DNA from: Phaeosaccion multiseriatum
Lineage: Eukaryota > Ochrophyta, other classes
Reading direction: 5' to 3'
Length of the DNA stretch: 64,000 nt
NCBI GenBank assembly: GCA_965112735.1
Contig: OZ218951.1
Span: 3,348,001 to 3,412,000 of the forward strand
This document shows, piece after piece, positions 1-11,013 of this stretch. The stretch's first letter is position 1. Each line of letters opens with the position of its first letter. A program made the position numbers and the translations under genes. Below the pieces are notes generated by a model. It was not told the origin of the DNA, searched no databases, and worked only from the letters and a program-made list of their open reading frames with translations.

Positions 1-337
1 CACCCCACTCTGACATTGCCACGCAAACACAGCACAGCCACACACACGCATGGGAGGGACAAGATCGATCGCCAGAAAATGTGAAGTGGAGGGAGAGAGA
101 GAGAGGGGGGGGGGGGGGGGGGGGGGGAGTGCGCGCAGGTGAGACTTGCCGAGCTGCCTTCGGCCCAACAGAAAAGGCATATCATTGATCTCATCCCCCA
201 TCCTCCCTTCCTCCCTCCCTCCAGCCCTCCCTCCCTCCCTCCCTCAATCCCTCCCTCCCTGTCCCTCTCTCTCTTCCTCCCTCCCTCGCTCCCTCCCACC
301 AGCCGCCGGCTGGCTCAGCAGCCACTCAGTCGCTCAC
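1..337 (-). other. intron sequence of the peptidase gene
   Basis: Follows the donor at 337/336 of the last visible peptidase exon. It holds a CCCT-rich tract (195-300) and a run of about 27 G (101-127). I see no further coding exon before the window edge. Confidence 0.6.
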
Positions 338-1309
338 CATCATACTCGTGCACAGTGAGCGGCAGAGAGGGATCGAGCATCGTTGTAGCCACGTCCACAA
401 AGGGCGCCTGCACGGTCGAGCGATGGTTGGGTGGTTGTTGTGTGCGTTTGTGGGTCGGCGGTGTGTGTGTGTGTGCGTGCGTGAGACTCTCAGCAGATCC
501 CTTCACTGTCAGTCCCCGAGTCTGTCCCTGACGAGTGCTGATTGATGTTAATGCTGTCAGTGAGCGGGAGCTGCCCTACTGACTCATCCCTCCACCCTCC
601 CTCCCTTCCTTCCTCCCCTCCCTCCCTCCCTTCCTCCCCTCCCTCCCTCTATTACCTCCCTCCCTCCCTCCCTTCTTTCCTCCAAGTACCTTCATGACCA
701 TCGCAGCGAAGAGAGAGTCTCCATGCAAGTTGGCGAGAGCCCCCGCCACGATCCCTCCTGCGGTGCCATGACAAGTTCATGGACACACACATGCACACGC
801 ACATGCACACGCACACACACGCACGCGCGCACACACACAGAGATACACACACAGAGATACACACACACGCAAGTAGGGAGAGGGAGAGGGAGAGTGAGAG
901 AGATGATATGGTGTCCTCTCGCCCCTTTCTGTTGCTTTGCGTCTCTTTTGCATCTCTTGCAGTGTGCTGCTCTGTCTCCCCTCTCCCTCCCTCCCTCCCT
1001 CCCTGCCTGCCTGACAAGGAGCTGAAACGCAACACAAACCTCACACACTTCTTGATACAGCCTCTCTGTGGCCTTTCCCCCTAGCCCCTTACCCATATAC
1101 CACCTGATGATATATATCCTTGACATACCTGCGCTGTGGGTATGCAGGGCCATGAGTGGGGGTGAGGAGTACCCCTTTTCCTTGAGGGCCAAGGCGCACG
1201 CCTCAGCGTCGAGCACTGAGACCCGCTTGGACAGCCCGGTGGCCGCTTGGTGCCAGCCTCGCCCGAGCTCTCCGCCGCCCCGGACGTGTGCAAAGGCAAT
1301 CACCCTGTG

Positions 1310-1346
<37 letters not shown>

Positions 1347-2169
1347 AGGAGCGAGTGAGTGAGTCTATCATGTGTGTGTGTGTGATCTAGGAGCGAGTGA
1401 GTGAGTCTATCGTGTGTGTGTGTGTGTTCTAGGAGCGAGTGAGTGAGTCTATCCGTCGGGCCGCCCTCGGCTGCACAAATCACTCACTCCACAGCAGCAG
1501 TTGGCGATGCAGCAGTCACAGCAGTGTGTGTGTGCAAGACGCGGCGGCTACGTCTCTGTCTGTCCCCCCCCCCCCCCCCTCTCTCTCTCTGTCATCACAG
1601 CTGTCTTTCGTGTCCGCCCACCCACTCCTCCCCTCCCCTACCCCGCCACTTCCCTGCTCCTCCTCTCTCCCCCACCCCCCTCCCCCCTTTCCCCTTCCCC
1701 TTCCTCCTTTCTCCTTCCCCCGCCCCCCCCCACTCACCAGCCGTTCTCCATGAGTGCCCTGTGAAACGCACTATACCCAATCGAAAGGGGGATGCCGTAG
1801 GCCCCATAGCAGCACATGAGTAAGGGGTTCTCGCCGTCCAGTGCCATCCCCTGAGAGTGGCACACAGTCACGGGAATGGCTGTGCCGTCACTGGACTCGG
1901 CCGATATGCGGTGCAAACTGAAGGGAGGGGGGGGGTCGGCAGTGGATGGCAGTCGATGGGGAGGGGTGAGAAACGAAAAACAGAGGAAAGGGTGAGGACA
2001 GAGCTGGCGGGTGGGGAGGGGTGAGAAGAAAAATAGAGCAAAGGGTGAGGACGGAACTGGCGGGTGGGGAGAGAATACTGCCTTGTGGCCCGCCGCGCCT
2101 TCTCTACCGCATATATACGCGAACGCGCATGCGCATGCACATACACACGTGCGCGGGCCGCACATGAAC

Positions 2170-2204
<35 letters not shown>

Positions 2205-5200
2205 CACCTGTACTCTGAAGCGCCTGAGACTGATACAGGCCCTGGGTGAAGCACGCTGCCCATATGACTGTTGCTGCTGCCATCTGTAGTGCTGGTGTCA
2301 GGACTGGGACTGCTGCTGCTGCTGCTGCTGCTGCTACCCATATGACTGGCACTGGAGAGGGCTCTTGTCTCCATATCGTAGTCGAGAATGAGCTCGGCCT
2401 GCACCGGGGAGGAGAGGTGGAAGCGCACAACCCCGCTCTCGAAGTGCTGATTTGCTCCCTGATAGGGGCGTTGGTGATACAGAGGAGGAGCGAGTTTGAG
2501 TTTGAGTTTGAGTTTGAGTTATTGGAATACAGTGTTTTTGTGGCAGCGCAGTGTGGAGACTGAGACTGGTCCATGATGAATGAGAAGAGGGGAGAGAGGG
2601 GGGGGGGGGGAGGGATGGAGGGAGAGAGGGAGAGGAAGAGGGACAAGGAGAGAAGTCCCTCATTCACTCACTCACTCACTCACTCACTCACTCACTCACT
2701 CACTCACTCACTCACTCTCTCCCTCACTCACTCACTCACTCACTCACTCACTCACGCACTCACTCACTCTCTCCCTCACTTACTCACTCACTCACTCACT
2801 CACTCACTCTCTCCCTCATTCACTCACTCACTCACTCACTCACTCACTCACTCTCTCCCTCACTCATTCACTCACTCACTCACTCACTCACTCACTCACT
2901 CACTCTCTCCCTCACTCACTCACTCACTCACTCACTCACGCACTCACTCACTCTCTCCCTCACTTACTCACTCACTCACTCACTCACTCTCTCTCTCCCT
3001 CATTCACTCACTCACTCACTCACTCACTCACTCTCTCCCTCACTCACTCACTCACTCACTCACTTACTCACTCACTCACTCACTCACTCTCTCACTCACT
3101 CACTCACTCACTCACTCACTCACTCACCCACTCCTCACTCACTCACGCACTGACTCTCTCACTCACTCACTCACTCACTCACTCTCTCACTCACTCACTC
3201 ACTCACTCACTCTCTCACTCACTCACCCACTCCTCACTCACTCACTCACTCACTCACTCACTCACCGGAAGGAGCTCTGAGTGCACCAGATGCGGAGGCA
3301 GCTCCACCACATGTTGGGAAAGAGGGGGAGGAGGTGGTGGTGGAGCAGGAGAAGCCCTGCCTACCCCTACCGCTGTCTCTGACCCACTCGTCACGCCCTT
3401 CTTCTGCTCTCCTCGACCGCCACTTTCTCTTTCTTGTGCGCCGTCCCCCTCCGTGCCTGCCCTCCCTCCTACAAGGTCCAACACTCTCAACTGAGGCAGA
3501 CCTGTGGAGAGCGACGTCTCGTATAACACGAGGTGGCGGGCGAACACGTCCATATCCGACACTGCGGCACCACCTCCACCCCCACCTTCCTCAGGCTGAT
3601 CAAGCACACTGAACCACTCCTCCTCCTCCTCTTCCTCCTCCTCCTCCTTCTTCTTCTTCTTCCTCTTCTTCTTCTGCCCATCCATGCGCCCCCCTCTTCC
3701 GCCTGCTGCTGCTGCTGCGGCGGCGGCGGCGGCAGCTTTCCCGGTGGAAGCCAAACGAACACCAGGGAGGCTGGTCCTCACCAGGCGGTACTCCGACACC
3801 GCACAATTCTCTCCTCCTTGTGAGGCAGAGGCAGAAGCAGAGGCAGAGGCAGACTTTGTCGTGTTTACAAGCAGTGATCTTTTCCGTTTCTCCCCCTCTG
3901 AGCCGCCGCCGCCGCTGCTGCTGCTACTGCTGCTGCTGATGCTGATGCTGCTCTCCTTCTCATTGGTGACGATGAAGAGCTGGTCCCTCCACCTCTCTAC
4001 AAAGTATTGCACCCCTGCACGCCGCCGTCGGACACACACGCACACGCACGGAGGAGGAGGGCTGCCGGTCATACTTGGTGATAGAACAGCAGCAGCAGCA
4101 CCAGCATCAGCATCAGCACCATCATCGGAAGGAGGGGGAAGCATCAGGTGCACCTGTGCGGCGCGGGAGGGGAGTGGCAGACACGACGACAAGAAAAGGT
4201 GGGAGGTGGGAGGTGGGGGCATCACGAGGAGACAGGCAACAGGCAGGCCAGAGACGAGAACGGGCACGTTGCTAGATACTTCCAAGATATATATATCTTT
4301 CGGCACCACGAGAGGCAACAAGAGCGGCGCTTAGTAAGATAAGATAAGATAAGATAAGGAAAGAGGCGGGTGGAGCAGCGTCACGAGATGAAGATGGAAG
4401 GTTCTAACAGGAGGTGGGAGGCGGGAGGAGGCGGGAGGCTGCTGGAAAGGAAGGGTGGTATCCAATCCACCAAGGAAGTTCAAAGGAAGGGTGGTATCCA
4501 ATCCACCAAGAGTTCATCAAGAGACCCCTCCCCCCCCCCCCAAACGCAAGCAAGCAAGTTATTGATCAAGCAAGCAAGTTATTGATCAAGCAAGCAAGTT
4601 ATTGATCAAGCAAGCAAGGCCAGCAAAGCCCCCCCCTGCCCCATCTCCCCTTCCCCTTCCCCTTCCCCTCCCCTCCCCACCCCACCCGATCCCACCCCAC
4701 CGTACCCTACTTGGCTGTGGTCCTCGCCCTCGCCACTCCCTGCCCTCCCCACCCCTTCCCCCCCCCAGCCTACCTCGCTGCAGCTCTTGGAGTGCGCATT
4801 AATGACTACAATGCTCCTGTCCTTGGTGCTGCTCACGTCCACGAAGAAGGCTGGGTCGTCCTGAGTTCCATGGGGGGGGGGGCAGAGGCAAGTACGGCAG
4901 TGAATGAATGATGAATGGATGAGTGAGTGAGTGAGTGAGTGAGTGAGTGCGTGCGTGAGTAAGTGAGTGAGTGAGTGAGTGAGTGAGTGAGTGAGTGAGT
5001 GAGTGAGTGAGTGAGTGAATGAGTGAGTGAGTGAGTGAGTGAGTGAGTGCATGAGTGAGTAAGTGAGTGAGTGAGTGAATGAGTGAGTCAGTGAGTGAGT
5101 GAGTAAGTGAGTGAGTGAGTGAGTGAGTGAGTGAGTGAGTGAGTGAGTGAGTGAGTGGGTGAGTGAGTGAGTGAGTGAGTGAGTGGGTGAGAGTGGTGCC

Positions 5201-5304
5201 TTGGAGGGGGGAAGGGAGCAATGAATCATCCGCGCCACCTCAGAGAGATCGAGGCAACAGCAGCAGCAACAACAACAACAACTACAACAACTACAACAAC
5301 AACA

Positions 5305-5350
<46 letters not shown>

Positions 5351-5717
5351 CTGCTCCCCCCCTGCTCCGAGTGGTCTTGCGTGTCTCAGAGCTCTGCCTA
5401 TCTACAATACATGCCTAGGCAGGCAGGATGTGTCCCTTCTTCCGGCACCCCTCCTTCCAGCGTTGCCTTATACAACACACACACACAAAGCGAAGCAGCC
5501 CATCGCCCCCCTGGGCACACCGCCCAACACGAGGACTCATTCATCCCCTCCCTCACCTCTCGATACACCTCCTCGGGCTCGCCAACGAAACCACCACCTC
5601 GCTCCTCCTCATCATCATCATCATCGGCGGTGGGAGAGGCGTCAGGCCACACACTCATCCTCAAGACCTTCGAAGGCCTGCCGATGTCATCCATGACAGT
5701 ATAGTAGAGGGGGTAGC

Positions 5718-5751
<34 letters not shown>

Positions 5752-8202
5752 GGTGGTGGTGGTACTGCTGCTGGTGCTGCTGTTGCTGCTGTTGACGCTG
5801 TTCCTGCCCCCCTTCTCTGCCTCTCCCCACTCCACACCCTTCACCCTGCCCATTGGTCCCACCTGGGGCATACATGCAGTTGTTACAAAGTCGTACGTAA
5901 GCACACGTAGGGCAGAAAGGAAAGAAATGGCCATGGCAAAAGAGAGAGAGAGAGTTGAGCGGGATCAAATCTTCGACGGATGGATGTGTGTATAGGTGGA
6001 GGTCTCACTCTCCTCACCCCACAGAAGAAGTACCAGATGGTACCAGGTAGAACCTGGCGCTCGCAGGGCTTTGGAACACGCTAAAGAAGAGGAGCCCTGC
6101 ACTGCACTGCACTGCACTGCACTGCACTGCACTATTGGATGAGCAAGAGTGCTCTCTCTCCCTCGTTCTCTCTCTCTCGCGTCCTCCGCCAATTCTCCCC
6201 TCCCACTTACTGACTTACCCTGCTCACTCACTCACCCACTCACTCACTCACTCACTCACTCACTCACTCACTCACTCACTCACTCACCCACTCACTATCT
6301 CACCCACTCACTCACTCACTCACTCACTCACTCACCCACTCACTACCTCACTCACTCACTCACTCACTCACTCACTCACTGACTCACCTGCAGTGAGACG
6401 ATGACCGGTCTACCTTCTCGGTCCTTCCTCTCGAGGTCCAGGAGCGCCAGACTGTATCCCCCTGTACTCCCCCCTCCTTCTCCTCCTGCCCCGCCCGCCC
6501 CCGGGCTGGTGTCGCTGCTGCCGCCCACCATCTGCTGCCCTGGTGGCAACATGGCGGTTCCATTTCCACTGCCATCCTCCTCGTGCTCTGCCCCTGTGTC
6601 TAGCGCGAGAGCCAGCATGCGGCCATCAGGGGACAGCTTCATACCCCCCAGGGATATCGTCCTGACACCAGCGAGCTCCGCGAGCCACGGCAAGTCCACC
6701 ACCTAACCGTGACGTGACAATGTCATGACAGTGACGTGACAGCGACATGACAGTGGTATGAGATGATAAGATGACAGGTGACGGGGCATGAGGGCAAGAG
6801 CGAGTGTATGACCAGCGACAGGGAGAGGGGTGGTAGGCACTCACTCCACACGTTCAGTTTCTTAGGTGATTCCCTATTAAGTCAATGAATCACTCACCAG
6901 CTCCTCCCGTCGCCTGTCTCCGGGAGGGTCAGCGCTCGGGCGTCGAAAGAATCGCATCGCCTCCCTCCTCTCCTCCCCGCTCTCCCCGCCCTCCCCACTC
7001 TCCCCGCTGCCACCGCTGCTGTTTAGGGGGGAGGAGGGCTGGGTTAGCAGTGGTGAGGAGTGGGAACAGTGCGTGCCAGTCATCGACAGGCAGGTAGGCA
7101 GGCAGACAGGCAGGCAGACAGGCAGACAGGCAGGCAGACTGACTGACACAGCACAGAGGGACAGACAGACAGACATAGATAGGCAGACAAGCCAAGACAG
7201 GCAAGACGAGCAGCAGGGACGAGACCAGGCTAATGCTGAGGTCATTGATCGTGTGCGGTGGGCACGGCGCACTGTTTGCCTCTGCATGTCAAGCCCCGCC
7301 CACCTTGTACATGTACTACATGCCTCACAAGCACTCTCTCTCCCTCTCTCCCTCCCACACACACCCTCTCCAGGGGCTGTTCCTCCAGTGAGGTGACGCA
7401 AAGAGAGACAGTTACACTTCCCTTTAATGCCTGTCGCCAGTCCATTCCACTCCAAGGGAAGCAGAGCCAGACACACAGGTAGTAACATGCAGGGCAAGGG
7501 AAGCAGAGTCGGAGCATCATACCCTGCCTACCTGAAGCCCTCGGTTTTGGAGTAGTACAGCCACGCCCCGTAGCGCTCTTCGACAACCGCTGTCGGCGGG
7601 GCATCGGGGGGGGGAGGCAAAGCAGCATCGCCACCCATGTCCAACGCTGCTGCTGCTGCTGCTGCTGCCCCATTGTCGCTGTTGTGACCGCTGTGCCTCA
7701 GCATGGCCTCGAAGAAGTGGCCATGGATGTCCTCAAGGGGGCCCAAGTGAAACATGGTGTTCTCCGTCTCTCTCTGCGAAAGGAGGCGAAGCAAAATCGC
7801 CCATGCGGAGCAGAGTAGAGCAGGAGTGGCAGAGAGAGACGAGCATGAGGAGGGGGAGGAGTATGCATGCACGCACCACACCCAGGAATGGGGATGAGAG
7901 ATCGGATCGGACTCGGTGGAGTCACAGGAGCACCAGTAGCAGAAGCAGCCGCAGCTCTTCTCCCCACAGGACTCACTCACCTGGACAAAGTCTCGCACAC
8001 GCATACTGTCCCGTCGCCGCATCCACGCCCACTTGTCGTCCTTAGAGCCGTGCTTTTTAAGACTTCTACTCTTTCCCCCCGTCCTTCTGCGACTCCTGCT
8101 GCTCAATGCGCGGGCAGGAATCGACGGACACAGGAGAGGCGAGCCTGGCCAGCTTGGGGAAGGGTAAGAGTTGACGCTTCGCCGATGCATCAGTGGCCGC
8201 AT
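338..8202 (-). CDS. oligopeptidase B-like S9A serine peptidase, 12 exons, 3' end outside window
   Basis: Exons, read on the minus strand: 7981-8202, 7532-7773, 6898-7018, 6388-6702, 5557-5862, 4774-4860, 3266-4153, 2208-2458, 1738-1917, 1129-1304, 690-757, 338-407; the frame is continuous across all junctions. About 975 residues are visible. The N-terminal beta-propeller half holds typical family segments (DDKWAWM; YGAWLYYSKTEGF; ARHLVLYE). The catalytic half shows NPLLMCCYGAYG, HVRGGGELGRGW and HSAGG, whose Ser (about residue 928) is the nucleophile, then APFVDVATTMLDPSLPLT. The Asp and His exons must lie left of position 1. Members cleave peptides after basic residues. It is longer than usual (bacterial forms about 700) because exon 3266-4153 carries Lys/Glu, Ser, Ala and Gly tracts inside the propeller. 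The first Met in frame (8202) is followed by an Arg/Ser-rich stretch that could target an organelle. Family call is strong; the start is less sure. Confidence 0.88.
2660..3265 (-). repeat. (GTGA)n array starting at a splice donor
   Basis: About 600 bp of TCAC units on the plus strand, GTGA on the minus strand, with CTCTCTCC interruptions at fairly regular spacing that point to higher-order units. It begins exactly at the 5' splice site of the intron after exon 3266-4153, so the first GTGAGT of the array is the donor. Long Thr-His-Ser-Leu reading frames across it are artefacts. Confidence 0.9.
4332..4620. repeat. cluster of small tandem duplications inside a peptidase intron
   Basis: Three different short tandem repeats sit side by side: (ATAAG)n at 4335-4358, a roughly 36-bp direct duplication containing GGTGGTATCCAATCCACCAA at 4446-4510, and three 20-bp units containing GTTATTGATCAAGCAAGCAA at 4548-4620. 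Confidence 0.8.
4919..5190. repeat. (GAGT)n array in peptidase intron
   Basis: About 270 bp of GAGT units with sparse variants (GCGT, AAGT, GAAT). It lies in the 3' half of the intron between exons 5557-5862 and 4774-4860, so unlike the arrays at 3265 and 6387 it is not anchored on the donor. Confidence 0.85.
5304..5346. repeat. (GACA)n microsatellite after an ACA-rich tract
   Basis: About eleven GACA units, directly preceded by an ACA-rich tract at 5266-5304, within the same peptidase intron. Confidence 0.8.
6222..6387 (-). repeat. (GTGA)n array starting at a splice donor
   Basis: About 165 bp of CTCA units on the plus strand. On the coding (minus) strand it starts with the GTGAGT donor of exon 6388-6702. 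Same repeat and same position relative to the exon as the array at 2660-3265. Confidence 0.88.
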
Positions 8203-8534
8203 GCTTTCGACGGACACAACAGAGAGAGGTGGACATGGTCAGAAGAAAAGTCACTTTGTGTCAGCAAGGGGAGCCGTCGAGGACACACCATCTTCCCAAC
8301 CTCACCTCCTCTGTGCAAAGGCCTCAAGGCGCCGCAGCCCGGGTCTCCACATGATCCCACGTCAAGATCGGCTGATTAGTAGGGGATTATGATAATGGAC
8401 TAAGATAGTAGGCGTGTTGGTGATAGAATTCACAGATGGAGAGGCTCTTGTTTGAAATTTGAAAAGTCAGAGATTGATTGGTGCAGATTAATAGCACGGA
8501 GCCCCCCCTTACCCTACAGCGCCACAACATCACC
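8203..8534. promoter_or_regulatory. divergent intergenic region, peptidase / ankyrin 1
   Basis: 332 bp between two head-to-head start codons, so it should hold both promoters. I see no clear TATA box or palindrome. A short AT-richer stretch (8380-8480) stands out against the GC-rich flanks. Confidence 0.5.
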
Positions 8535-10189
8535 ATGCAGCGAGCCTTTTGTATCGAGGTAGGGGAGATGTGTGGACAGGGACGTACACCAGCTTGCAAA
8601 CCAGTACTCACTCTACCACCCCTCGTTTTCTCCCCCTTTCCTTGTCTTTGTCTCAGGCTACTCGCCTTGAGCAATCCATTGTCGGTGGCCACAGCATCAA
8701 AAAGGTGACAGCGGCCGTGAGGGCTCTCGTCGCAAAGAGAGGGGGCAGGGGATGCTTGGACGAGCCCCTCGATGGCCAGGCGAGTGTTGCCCTGCACTTA
8801 GCTGTACGCGGGAGGCGGGGTGACGTCCTTGCTCTCTTGCTGCAAGAGGGGGCATCGCCCAACGCTCGAGAGCCTGTCAAGGACAACACGGCCTTGATGA
8901 AGGCATGCGCTATCGCGGATGCTGCTGCTGTACAACAGCTCCTCTCTGCTGGCGCTGACGTTGACAGTAGGACGAAAGGAGGGGAGACGGCTCTGATGAT
9001 AGCGTGCGCGGGAGGGGCTAGTGTGGTAGTGCACAAGCTTCTCTCCGCCGGTGCTACTGTGGACTTGTTTAAAGCTGCTGATGGTTTGACGGCCTTGTGT
9101 TACTCGGCAGAGAGGGGTGATCATGCAGTGGTACCGCAGCTTCTGTCAGCTGGGGCAAAGGTGGATTGGACGAATAAGCACGGGGATACGGCGCTCCAGA
9201 CAGCCTCACGGGGAGGACATATTGAGGTGGTCCAGCAGCTGCTCTCGGTCGGCGCAGAGCTTGACAAAGCAAAGCCAAGTGGTGCTTCGGCCCTGTTTAC
9301 GGCCTCACACTTTGGCCGTCATGTAGTGGTGCAGCACCTACTGTCGGCGGGCGCCAAGGTGGATCAGCCGGGTGTGAACGGGAACACCTCGCTTGTTGCA
9401 GCCTCACGGCAAGGTTATGACAGAGTCACGCAGCTGCTGCTCAACTCGGGGGCAGATGTGAATGTGGAGAACTGCTCTGGATGCTCTCCGCTGTATTTTG
9501 CGAGTGAGGGTGGTCATGGCGCTGTGGTTGCGCAGCTCATCACAGCTGGCGCTGAGCTCGAGAGGCGGAACGGAGACATGGGTATGACGGCGTTGCTTCA
9601 AGCGGCGAAGTGCGGACAGCGAGGTGTTGTACGAAAGCTTCTGAGGGCTGGTGCAGAGGTACATGCACTGAGTGACCCCGGGTTTAGTTCGATACACATC
9701 GCTTCTCAGTGTGGCCACGCTCGTGTCGTGGAGGAGCTCATCGCAGGAGGGGCTGATCCGGAGATGAAGATGACTGAACACGGGGACGTTCCTGTTTTTA
9801 TGGCTGCTTTACAGGGCCATGGGGAGGTCATCCGTGTGCTCCTATCTGCGGGGGCTGATCCTGACAAGGGGTGCGATTCCTTTTCGGAGGCCCCCATAGT
9901 TGGTGCGGCATTTCAGCGCCACAGCGGGGCGGTGCTGGCACTGCTCTCAGGAGGGGCCTCGCTCACAAAGGCTCTTACTGACACTCGAGAATGTGGCGAA
10001 GACGCTGCCAGCACCGCCGCCACTGTTGAATTCCTGCTGGCCGCGGACAGACAGCTCTTTGCGTCGCAGAGTGCATTGGACTTGATGCGGGGCACTGACC
10101 GTCTCTTTGGCAAGGAAGGGAGGCTGAAGGTGTCGCAGAGAGAGGTCAGCCCTGAGGTGCTGCAGGAGGTGGCGGAGGAGATGGCATGA
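8535..10189 (+). CDS. ankyrin-repeat protein 1
   Basis: Two exons, 8535-8558 and 8657-10189, giving 518 residues. The ATG at 8535 opens a 24-nt first exon ending in a GTAGGG donor; the acceptor is TCTCAG at 8651-8656. From about residue 45 the protein is a series of roughly 33-residue ankyrin repeats with the usual core (TALMKAC, VQQLLSAGADVD, TALMIACAGG, VVVHKLLSAGA), at least eleven recognisable, ending near residue 450. The last 60 residues are not repeats. Ankyrin stacks bind proteins; no enzymatic domain, signal peptide or membrane segment is visible, so a cytosolic or nuclear adaptor is likely. A second, shorter ankyrin gene lies convergently downstream, but the two share no obvious nucleotide identity. 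Partner unknown. Confidence 0.9.
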
Positions 10190-10571
10190 TGAAAGGAGCG
10201 ACCGAGGACACGAGGTGGGAATAGCTACTGCAGTACAGTATCGCCTCGAGTGCTGTGCGTTAGTTATAGGTATAGTTAGGCCTCTCCAGTGGAGCATGTT
10301 ATGCTGAGCTTGCTTGCTTGCTTTTTTGAAATGAAACGCTTAAAACCGAATGGTAATGGTATCAAAGCATCAGAGAAGGCGCACATTCCAACTGTCTGTG
10401 GAAAGACAGGAATGGATAAAAAAAAATGTATTTCCCACTGACTACTGTAGCCGTGGGGAGAGTTCAAGAACGATGGGTCATCCATCTCCGAATAGAGTAG
10501 CACGACAGCCCACACGGACAACGTGCCTTCCGAAACAGGCCAGGCCAGGGAGTGAGCGTTAAGCGCCAGTG
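10190..10571. other. 3' flank of ankyrin gene 1
   Basis: 382 bp with no convincing gene. A GCTTGCTTGCTTGC stretch at 10307-10322 and an A-run (10420-10427) are the only marked features. It should hold the ankyrin 1 3'UTR and poly(A) site. Confidence 0.5.
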
Positions 10572-11006
10572 CGGGTAGGGTAGGGTAGGGTAGGGTAGGG
10601 CAGGGCAGGGTAGGGTAGGGTAGGGTAGGGTAGGGTAGGGTAGGGTAGGGTAGGGTAGGGTAGGGTAGGGTAGGGTAGGGTAGGGTAGGGTAGGTAGGGT
10701 AGGGTAGGGTAGGGTAGGGCAGGGTATAAAGTAAGGTAGGCTAGGGTAGGGTAGGGTAGGGTAGGGTAGAGTAGGGTAGGGTTGGGTTGGGTAGGGCAGG
10801 GTAGGGTAGGGTAGGGCAGGGTAGGGTAGGGTAGGGTTGGGTAGGGTAGGGTAGGGTAGGGTAGGGTAGGGTAGGGTAGGGTAGGGTAGGGTAGGGTAGG
10901 GTAGGGTAGGGTAGAGTAGAGTAGGGTAGGGTAGGGTAGGGTAGGGTAGGGTAGGGTAGGGTAGGGTAGGGTAGGGTAGGGTAGGGTAGGGTAGGGTAGG
11001 GTACGG
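10572..11006. repeat. (GGGTA)n pentanucleotide array between convergent genes
   Basis: About 435 bp of GGGTA units (CCCTA family) with a few variants (GGGCA, GGGTT, GAGTA). It lies between the 3' ends of the two ankyrin genes and stops about 8 bp before the stop codon of ankyrin gene 2. The unit resembles telomere repeats but lacks one T (TTAGGG in most stramenopiles), and the array is interstitial. Confidence 0.93.
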
Positions 11007-11013
11007 TAGCAGT

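Noticed and set aside
2573-3494. Long reading frames of repeated Thr-His-Ser-Leu
   Set aside because: They are translations of a (TCAC)n array that is open in several frames and both flanks are peptidase intron.
10572-11006. Chromosome end
   Set aside because: Genes continue on both sides and the unit is a pentamer, so it is interstitial.
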